Shown here piece after piece: positions 1-5,016 of a stretch of 5,016 nt of DNA. The stretch covers positions 1 to 5,016 of the forward strand of contig JAZOCA010000112.1 of NCBI GenBank assembly GCA_045596285.1, in the 5' to 3' direction. Position 1 is the first letter of the stretch; the number at the start of each line of letters is the position of its first letter. The notes beneath the pieces are model-generated. The model did no database searches, had not been told where the DNA came from, and was given only the letters and a program-made list of their open reading frames with translations. Made by a program: the position numbers and the translations under genes. The DNA is from HGM11416 sp045596285 (GTDB lineage: Bacteria > Bacillota > Clostridia > Christensenellales > Borkfalkiaceae).

Positions 1-88
1 ACAAATATATAATTACAAATTTATAAACAAAGAATGCCCTATATTTTTATTAATAAGTAAAAAAAATCTATTTTTTTAACAAAAAACG

Positions 89-118
89 TTAGTAATTAAC
101 TATTTTTTATGATATAAT
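89..118 (+). promoter_or_regulatory. Probable sigma-A-type promoter of leuS-apeB with extended -10
   Basis: A perfect TATAAT lies at 113-118 and is preceded by TG at 110-111, giving the extended -10 form TGnTATAAT. A weak -35-like TTAGTA (three of six consensus bases) sits at 89-94 with an 18-base spacer. An extended -10 is known to tolerate a poor -35. The predicted transcription start is about position 125, which leaves a leader of roughly 34 bases before the leuS start at 159. This position also argues against the in-frame ATG at 123, which would lie at or before the first transcribed base. It is inferred from sequence only; AT-rich DNA produces chance -10 matches, but the location just ahead of the ribosome binding site supports it. 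Confidence 0.65.
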
Positions 119-145
119 AACTATGTTTAACGACTTTTCCATATT

Positions 146-150
146 AGGAG
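146..150 (+). promoter_or_regulatory. Ribosome binding site deciding the leuS start
   Basis: AGGAG at 146-150 is followed by eight bases and then ATG at 159, with a second ATG directly after it at 162. The spacing favours 159; 162 remains possible. No comparable purine-rich site precedes the ATG at 123, so the longer reading frame from 123 is probably not translated. Confidence 0.8.
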
Positions 151-158
151 AAAAAATT

Positions 159-2597
159 ATGATGAACATGCAAGAAATCGAAAAGAAATGGCAAGAACGC
201 TGGGAAAAAGATAAAGCGGCTTATTTTAACAAAAGAAATATAGATAAAAAGTTTTATTGTTTAGAAATGTTTTCATATCCTTCTGGTGCAAAATTGCACG
301 CTGGACACTGGTACAACTACGGACCTACCGATAGTTATGCCCGTTATAAAAAGATGAAAGGATACGAAGTATTTCAACCCATGGGATTTGATGCATTTGG
401 TCTACCCGCCGAAAACTACGCTATTAAAACAGGTGTTCATCCACACGATTCCACGGTAAAAAATATTGAAACAATGGAGCGTCAACTTAAAAATATGGGC
501 GCAATGTTCGATTGGTCTGCCGAAATAAAAACTTGTATGCCAGACTATTATAAGTGGACTCAATGGCTTTTCCTTAAACTATACGAAAAGGGTTTAGCAT
601 ACAGAAAAGAAGCACCTGTAAACTGGTGTCCCTCTTGCTCTACGGTTTTAGCCAACGAACAAGTAACGGATGGACAATGTGAACGTTGCGGAACTCAAGT
701 TGTTAAAAAAGATTTAACACAGTGGTTCTTTAAAATAACCGATTACGCAGAAGAATTGTTAACAGGGCTTGACGATTTAGACTGGCCCGAAAAAACAAAA
801 GCGATGCAACGCAACTGGATTGGGAAATCAGTTGGGGGTGAAATTCTATTTACTGCAGAATCGGGCGACGAATTTAAGGTGTTTACTACTAGAGCGGATA
901 CTATCTTTGGTGTTTCTTACGTTGTTTTAGCTCCTGAACATCCACTTGTTAAAAAATTATGCACCGAAGAATGCAAGGCTTCAGTTGAAGAATATATTGA
1001 AAACACTTCTAAAGTTGACGAAATTGAAAGATTATCAACTGCAAGAGAAAAAACCGGCGTATTTATCGGCGCATATGCAATAAATCCTATCAACGACAAA
1101 AAAGTACCCATCTTCGCAGCAGATTACGTTCTTTACTCATACGGAACTGGTGCAGTAATGGGTGTTCCCGCACATGATGCAAGAGATTTTGCGTTTGCAC
1201 AAAAATACAATTTGCCTATCACAAGAGTTATTCACTCAACCAAAGGCGAAGATACTCTTCCCTACTGTGAAGACGGAGTTATGATAAATAGCCGTTCCTT
1301 TGATGGATTAACTAGCGAAGAGGGGCGCACTGCTGTTTTAAGAGCGCTTAGTGTAAAATCTAAAGGCGGGCCTAAAACAAACTATAGACTACGTGACTGG
1401 TTGATTTCTCGCCAAAGATACTGGGGCGCTCCTATTCCCGTAGTATATTGCGAAAAATGTGGTATTGTACCTGTTCCTGAAAAAGATTTACCCGTATTGC
1501 TTCCTTATGACGTTGAATTTAAACCCGACGGCAAATCACCTCTTGCTAAGCACGATGGTTTTATGAATACAAAGTGTCCGCATTGTGGCGGTCCGGCAAC
1601 AAGGGAATCTGATACGTTAGATACCTTTGTTTGTTCAAGCTGGTATTATCTACGTTATCCAGATGCAAATAATGAAGATATGCCATTTGATCCTGAAATT
1701 ATCAATAAAGTATTACCTGTTGATAAATACGTAGGTGGCGCAGAACATGCATGCATGCACTTATTATACGCCCGTTTTATAACTAAAGCACTTCGCGATA
1801 TGGGCTATTTAAAGTTTGACGAACCCTTTAAATCTTTAACCCACCAAGGCTTAATTCTAGGACCTGACGGTTATAAAATGAGTAAAAGTCGTGGCAACGT
1901 AATATCCCCCGACGATTATATAACGACATATGGATCTGACGTATTTAGACTATATTTAATGTTTGGTTTTAACTACGTTGAAGGTGGCCCATGGGATGAC
2001 GGCGGGATTAAGTCTATCGCTAAATTCTTAGAACGAGTTGAAAGAATCGTTGAAAAAGTTCGCGGATATAAAATCAATAAAACTCTTGCATACGAAAAAG
2101 ACGAAAAAGAGTTGCTTTATGCGCAACACTACGCAATCAAAAACGTAGACCGCGATATGGACGTATTCTCTTTCAATACGGTTGTCGCAAGGCTAATGGA
2201 ATTCGTTAACGCAATATATAAATACGATACGCTTGATGAAAAAGTTAAAAATGTTAAACTTCTTAAAGAATGTATTAATACGCTTTTACTTTTAATCGCA
2301 CCACTAACCCCACATTTTGCTGAAGAAGAATGGTCAAGACTTGGCAATAAAAAATCAATCTTCTTATCTGATTATCCTGTATATGAAGAAAGATACCTTG
2401 TTCTTGATGAAACCGAATATGGCGTTCAAATTAACAGTAAGATGAAAACAAGAATAGTTCTTGCAAAAACTCTTACTAACGAAGAAATAGAAAAAGAAGT
2501 TTTTGCAGACCAAAAAATTAAGGATGAATTACAAGGCAAAACGGTTGTAAAAACCATAATTATACCTAATCGCCTTGTAAATATAATTGTAAAATAA
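159..2597 (+). CDS. leuS: Leucyl-tRNA synthetase (LeuRS), complete
   Basis: This cytoplasmic class I aminoacyl-tRNA synthetase joins leucine to tRNA-Leu using ATP and hydrolyses mischarged tRNA at a separate editing site. The start at 159 gives 812 residues, a normal bacterial length. Visible landmarks in this numbering are: the HIGH-box variant HAGH at 47-50; zinc-knuckle Cys pairs at 157/160 and 174/177; the CP1 editing domain at about 219-418, with its threonine-rich TTRADTIFG motif at 243-251 and GTGAVMGVPAHDARD at 329-343, whose last Asp matches the editing Asp of the family; a second CxxC pair set at 431/434 and 473/476; the LeuRS signature around FVCSSWYYLRY near 490-500; and KMSKS at 573-577. 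The E. coli leucine-specific insert before KMSKS is missing, as in B. subtilis. An anticodon-binding helical domain and a small C-terminal domain (about 753-812) follow. It is first in a two-gene unit with the M18 aminopeptidase. Nothing appears broken. Confidence 0.98.
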   Translation: MMNMQEIEKKWQERWEKDKAAYFNKRNIDKKFYCLEMFSYPSGAKLHAGHWYNYGPTDSYARYKKMKGYEVFQPMGFDAFGLPAENYAIKTGVHPHDSTVKNIETMERQLKNMGAMFDWSAEIKTCMPDYYKWTQWLFLKLYEKGLAYRKEAPVNWCPSCSTVLANEQVTDGQCERCGTQVVKKDLTQWFFKITDYAEELLTGLDDLDWPEKTKAMQRNWIGKSVGGEILFTAESGDEFKVFTTRADTIFGVSYVVLAPEHPLVKKLCTEECKASVEEYIENTSKVDEIERLSTAREKTGVFIGAYAINPINDKKVPIFAADYVLYSYGTGAVMGVPAHDARDFAFAQKYNLPITRVIHSTKGEDTLPYCEDGVMINSRSFDGLTSEEGRTAVLRALSVKSKGGPKTNYRLRDWLISRQRYWGAPIPVVYCEKCGIVPVPEKDLPVLLPYDVEFKPDGKSPLAKHDGFMNTKCPHCGGPATRESDTLDTFVCSSWYYLRYPDANNEDMPFDPEIINKVLPVDKYVGGAEHACMHLLYARFITKALRDMGYLKFDEPFKSLTHQGLILGPDGYKMSKSRGNVISPDDYITTYGSDVFRLYLMFGFNYVEGGPWDDGGIKSIAKFLERVERIVEKVRGYKINKTLAYEKDEKELLYAQHYAIKNVDRDMDVFSFNTVVARLMEFVNAIYKYDTLDEKVKNVKLLKECINTLLLLIAPLTPHFAEEEWSRLGNKKSIFLSDYPVYEERYLVLDETEYGVQINSKMKTRIVLAKTLTNEEIEKEVFADQKIKDELQGKTVVKTIIIPNRLVNIIVK

Positions 2598-2598
2598 T

Positions 2599-3843
2599 AT
2601 GAACAAAATACTTGATTTATTAGAAAAATCAAAAACTTCATTTCACGCCGTTAACGAAGCAAAAGCAATTTTAAACGCAAATGGTTTTATAGAATTAAAC
2701 GAAAAAAAGCCGTTTATAATCGAGAAAAATAGAAAATATTATGTTACGCGTAACGACTCGTCTTTAATTGCTTTTACCATAGGCAGTAAGGCAACCGGCT
2801 TTAACATTGTTGCATCACATACAGATTCACCTTGCTTCAAGGTTAAGTATGGTAAAGCACTTACTTCTGCTGGTACAACAAAACTCCCCGTTGAGCAATA
2901 TGGCGGTGCATTACGATATACTTGGTTTGATCGCCCCTTAAAATTATGTGGTAGATTATGCGGTGAAAAAAATGGAAAGATAATTTCAGTTATTCACGAC
3001 TTCGATCATTCTTTCGTAATACCAAGTGTTGCGATACATTTTAAAAGAAACGTAAACGAATCATTATCTGTAAACGCGCAAACAGACTGCCCTCCCTTAT
3101 TTGCCTTAGGCGTTGACACAGAACTACTTAAAAAAACAGTTGAAGAAGCCTTCGACGGCACTTTGCTAGATTGTGATTTATTCTTGGTTTGCAACGAAAA
3201 ACCTTTTGAGTGCGGTTTAAACGGTGAATTTGCTTGCGCCCCAAGAGTTGATAATTTAACAAGTTGTTTTTCTTCTATTGAAGCACTTATAAACTCATCT
3301 AATGAAGAATTTATTAACGTTGCCTTTCTTGCCGATAATGAAGAAGTTGGCAGTAGAACAAAACAAGGTGCGGGCTCAAAATTCTTATATGACGTTATTC
3401 AAAGAGTTTATTATTCCCTTTCTAATAACGATGAAGATTTTAAAATTGCACTTGCAAACTCTATAATGGTATCATGTGATAATGCACATGCCGTTCATCC
3501 TAATCATCCTGAACTATCCGACATGACAGATAATGTTTTATTAGGTTCTGGAATTGTTATTAAGCATCACGCTAATCAAAATTACACTACGGATGGATTT
3601 AGTTCTGCTCTCTTCAAAAACATATTAAAAAAGAACAACGTGCCCTACTGCGACTTTTATATGCGATCAGATATGCCTTGCGGGGGAACGTTAGGTGCAG
3701 TTAGTTCATCTCAAATTTCAATTAATAGTATAGACGTTGGCTTGCCGCAGCTTGCAATGCACTCTTCATGCGAAACTTTTGCCTTAAAAGATTACTATGC
3801 AATGTGTAATGGCTTAACTGCATTTTTTAACGATCATAAATAA
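2599..3843 (+). CDS. apeB: M18-family (aspartyl-type) metallo-aminopeptidase
   Basis: This is a cytosolic zinc exopeptidase that removes N-terminal residues from peptides. M18 enzymes characterised elsewhere (DNPEP) prefer acidic residues and assemble into tetrahedral dodecamers; preference here is unknown. The 414 residues cover the family's full span, near the usual bacterial length. Aligning by eye with DNPEP, the metal ligands and base are intact: H74 in ASHTDSPC, D218 in PRVDNL, E248 (base) and E249 in DNEEVGS, D294 in SCDNAHAVHPN, and H388 in AMHSS. Other conserved M18 blocks are YYVTRNDSSLIA (47-58), YGGALRYTWFDRPL (101-114), AIHFKRNVNE (145-154) and RSDMPCGGTLG (356-366). The N-terminus starting LLEKSKTSFHAV matches the family, so the start at 2599 is well placed. 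It begins one base after the leuS stop without a clear Shine-Dalgarno, suggesting translational coupling. The apeB name rests on resemblance to the Pseudomonas type-2 protein; the family call is firmer than the symbol. Confidence 0.93.
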   Translation: MNKILDLLEKSKTSFHAVNEAKAILNANGFIELNEKKPFIIEKNRKYYVTRNDSSLIAFTIGSKATGFNIVASHTDSPCFKVKYGKALTSAGTTKLPVEQYGGALRYTWFDRPLKLCGRLCGEKNGKIISVIHDFDHSFVIPSVAIHFKRNVNESLSVNAQTDCPPLFALGVDTELLKKTVEEAFDGTLLDCDLFLVCNEKPFECGLNGEFACAPRVDNLTSCFSSIEALINSSNEEFINVAFLADNEEVGSRTKQGAGSKFLYDVIQRVYYSLSNNDEDFKIALANSIMVSCDNAHAVHPNHPELSDMTDNVLLGSGIVIKHHANQNYTTDGFSSALFKNILKKNNVPYCDFYMRSDMPCGGTLGAVSSSQISINSIDVGLPQLAMHSSCETFALKDYYAMCNGLTAFFNDHK

Positions 3844-3845
3844 TA

Positions 3846-3886
3846 AAAAAACTGAGTAGTTTTCAATTGAAACTACTCAGTTTTTT
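3846..3886. terminator. Bidirectional intrinsic terminator between convergent genes
   Basis: The hairpin has arms 3851-3862 and 3870-3881 (12 paired bases, ACTGAGTAGTTT against AAACTACTCAGT) and a seven-base loop. It is extended by A residues at 3846-3850 pairing with T residues at 3882-3886. On the + strand it is followed by a T6 run and begins within three bases of the apeB stop, so it should end the leuS-apeB transcript. Read on the - strand the A run becomes a T tract, so it can also stop transcription from the lipoprotein gene. Confidence 0.9.
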
Positions 3887-3908
3887 ATTCAATATTTACC
3901 AAACTATG

Positions 3909-3936
3909 AAAGGGCGGAAATTTTTTTCCGCCCTTT
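3909..3936. terminator. Second, GC-rich hairpin, probable terminator
   Basis: The arms AAAGGGCGGAAA (3909-3920) and TTTCCGCCCTTT (3925-3936) pair perfectly over 12 bases with a four-T loop. On the + strand four T residues begin at 3934, followed by GTGATTTTTG. On the - strand the trailing T run is only three bases. It lies 27 bases beyond the stop of the lipoprotein gene, so transcription from the right meets it first and then the A/T-flanked hairpin at 3846-3886. Its stem is the most GC-rich local sequence. Direction is uncertain; it may act for either gene or as a backup. Confidence 0.75.
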
Positions 3937-3962
3937 TGTGATTTTTGTTATAAAATGTTTTG

Positions 3963-4844
3963 TTACGAATTTGGAACAGGATTACTAGCATCATCGTAAT
4001 GCCATTCATTTGCATAATATACTTTTACATTATCAGCAGCAAAATCATTCGCCCAGCCTTCAGGCTTACTTTCTACTTCACAATAAACAGTAGTGTCTGT
4101 GAAAGCTTGTTTACCAATTATTTCAACACTTTTTGGAATTACTATCTCTTTTAGATTTTCACAGCTATCAAAGGCTAAAGCGCCAACTTCAAAAAGTCCA
4201 TCATTTAGCTTAATTCTTTTTATTCTAGCAGTTGCAAAAGCATTTGGTCCAATTCTTTTCAATTCTAAATTACAAACAACTTCTTCAGCTGGCAAAGCAA
4301 AAAGCCCCATTCCAGCAATATTAATAACATTTGTGGATATATTTAAAACGCGATTTCTAACTTTTCTTTCATTCACCCCAACGATAGTTGTTTTATCGTT
4401 AGTAAAAAATTGGCCATCGCTTTTTTCAAATTCTCCTAAAAATCTATATACCCATTTATAATCATAAATAAGATAATCTTTATATTGTACATACATTCGA
4501 TTTTGGGTCTGATCTAATTTTTCTTCTAAAATCAAATTGTTCCCTTTACATAAAATAATTACATAGTCATCTGTTGATTTTGCTAATACAAGGTCTTCAA
4601 ATTCTGAAATTTTATAATAGTTTTTATAATGTTCATATTCATCATTTGAAAGATTTGCTTTATTTAAAAAAACAAATTCATGCGAGCGTGATACATATGT
4701 ATCCATGGAGAGTTCAAAATAAGCTTTATATTCCAAGTATTGTTCATAAATAGTCCTGTCTTTATTGCTTGCAAAACAACCATTAATAAACACTGATAAA
4801 CTTACAATAATTAAACAAAATAAAAATATAAAAATTCTTTTCAT
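3963..4844 (-). CDS. Predicted lipoprotein with C-terminal BspA-like leucine-rich repeats
   Basis: Translated from ATG at 4844, the protein has 293 residues. The start is chosen because GGAGG (4854-4850) sits five bases before it; the in-frame TTG at 4856 overlaps that site. The N-terminus is a lipoprotein signal: KR at 2-3, a hydrophobic stretch 4-20, then INGC with the lipidated Cys at 23. Asn at -2 is less usual for a lipobox. Residues 24 to about 190 are rich in Tyr, Asp and Lys and match no family I recognise. Residues about 195-255 hold roughly three LRR_5-type units, seen as IGPNAF, VGALAF and IGKQAF, each spaced about 22-24 residues, with LKEIVIPKSV between the last two. The following VYCEVESKPEGW block resembles the capping end seen in many Bacillota LRR_5 proteins. 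It likely faces outward, anchored to the membrane, and such repeats usually mediate binding; the ligand is unknown. It may be co-transcribed with the partial gene upstream. Confidence 0.85.
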   Translation of the reverse strand: MKRIFIFLFCLIIVSLSVFINGCFASNKDRTIYEQYLEYKAYFELSMDTYVSRSHEFVFLNKANLSNDEYEHYKNYYKISEFEDLVLAKSTDDYVIILCKGNNLILEEKLDQTQNRMYVQYKDYLIYDYKWVYRFLGEFEKSDGQFFTNDKTTIVGVNERKVRNRVLNISTNVINIAGMGLFALPAEEVVCNLELKRIGPNAFATARIKRIKLNDGLFEVGALAFDSCENLKEIVIPKSVEIIGKQAFTDTTVYCEVESKPEGWANDFAADNVKVYYANEWHYDDASNPVPNS

Positions 4845-4849
4845 TATGA

Positions 4850-4854
4850 CCTCC
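4850..4854 (-). promoter_or_regulatory. Ribosome binding site of the lipoprotein gene
   Basis: GGAGG read on the - strand (4854 down to 4850) stands five bases ahead of ATG at 4844. It decides the start in favour of MKRIF rather than the TTG four codons upstream, which would place the binding site inside the coding sequence. Confidence 0.85.
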
Positions 4855-4910
4855 AAACAAATTTGTGAAATATTTACGTATAAGATATGTTAATTCTTAA
4901 ATTTAAAATA

Positions 4911-5016
4911 TTATTCATTTCTGTTTTTCAAATATTCTTTATAATCTCGCAAATTAGATACTTTATACGATAAGCCTATTAGTCGCGATACAAATATTGA
5001 TAACAAAACAATGCCT
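4911..5016 (-). CDS. C-terminal fragment of a probable membrane protein, cut by the window edge
   Basis: On the - strand one frame is open from the window edge (first whole codon at 5015) to TAA at 4913-4911, giving 34 residues. It begins with a hydrophobic stretch, GIVLLSIFVSRLIGL, followed by a charged tail ending LRDYKEYLKNRNE. This pattern fits a last transmembrane helix with a basic cytoplasmic C-terminus. The stop lies 66 bases before the lipoprotein start in the same direction, and no GC-rich hairpin is seen between them, so one operon is plausible. The family cannot be told from so little, and a short open frame could arise by chance. The amino-acid make-up and the abrupt change to very AT-rich sequence after the stop favour a real gene. 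Confidence 0.55.
   Translation of the reverse strand, partial: GIVLLSIFVSRLIGLSYKVSNLRDYKEYLKNRNE

Noticed and set aside
2..79. Open frame on the + strand from the left edge to TAA at 77-79 (25 codons)
   Set aside because: It encodes a Lys/Asn/Ile/Phe-rich string typical of AT-rich noncoding DNA, with no recognisable motif; too short to support a gene end.
57..80. A-run/T-run inverted repeat upstream of leuS
   Set aside because: The stem is almost entirely A-T pairs around a four-base loop with a mismatch; it lacks the GC-rich core of an intrinsic terminator and may be just AT-rich sequence.
123..158. In-frame ATG at 123 adding 12 residues to LeuRS
   Set aside because: It has no ribosome binding site, lies at or before the predicted transcription start, and the added residues are not part of the LeuRS family N-terminus. 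A leaderless start is conceivable but less likely than the well-spaced start at 159.
4380..4400. Small hairpin AACGATA...TATCGTT inside the lipoprotein gene
   Set aside because: A seven-base stem with a seven-base loop within coding sequence, with no T-tract or regulatory context; likely chance.
4093..4461. Open frame of 122 codons on the + strand antisense to the lipoprotein gene
   Set aside because: It lies wholly inside the lipoprotein gene, which has a signal peptide, a ribosome binding site and recognisable repeats. The antisense translation is low-complexity Ser/Leu/Phe-rich and has no family motif.
4845..4931. Possible promoter for the lipoprotein gene (TTGAAA at 4931-4926, TTATAC at 4883-4878 on the - strand)
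   Set aside because: The TTGAAA has no good -10 at proper spacing, and the TTATAC has no -35 at 17 bases; neither pair is convincing in such AT-rich sequence.
26..5016. Similar short strings near both window ends (AACAAAGAATGCC at 26-38 and AACAAAACAATGCC near 5002-5015)
   Set aside because: The match is short, imperfect and AT-rich, and the right copy lies in the probable partial coding region; not enough to call a repeat.

Overview
The window looks like an ordinary chromosomal stretch from a low-GC bacterium, most likely a Bacillota (clostridial-type) lineage. The base composition is AT-rich and the ribosome binding sites are strong AGGAG/GGAGG types. The leucyl-tRNA synthetase lacks the leucine-specific insert of the E. 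coli enzyme, and a BspA-like leucine-rich-repeat lipoprotein is present. Tryptophan is encoded by TGG and every gene end seen is TAA, so the standard bacterial code fits. The assignment to an uncultured gut-type clostridial group is only an impression.

Left part (1-3843, + strand): a short AT-rich upstream region carries an extended -10 promoter (about 89-118). It drives a two-gene unit: leuS (leucyl-tRNA synthetase, start best placed at 159) and, after a single intervening base, an M18-family metallo-aminopeptidase (apeB type). Both are complete, with all expected catalytic motifs. One charges tRNA with leucine; the other releases N-terminal amino acids from peptides. The link is general protein and amino-acid housekeeping, not a dedicated pathway.

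Middle (3844-3962): two hairpins lie back to back between convergent genes. The first has T-tracts on both strands and should terminate transcription from both sides.

Right part (3963-5016, - strand): a predicted lipoprotein has an unrecognised N-terminal half and a short C-terminal leucine-rich-repeat (LRR_5/BspA-like) region. Upstream of it, in the same direction, an open frame running off the right edge reads like the C-terminus of a membrane protein (a hydrophobic helix, a basic tail, then a stop at 4911). No terminator or convincing promoter separates the two, so they may be co-transcribed.

I see no tRNA, rRNA, CRISPR array, mobile element, T-box or other riboswitch, and nothing that amounts to a clearly undescribed system. 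The least explained pieces are the N-terminal domain of the lipoprotein and the truncated membrane gene beside it.
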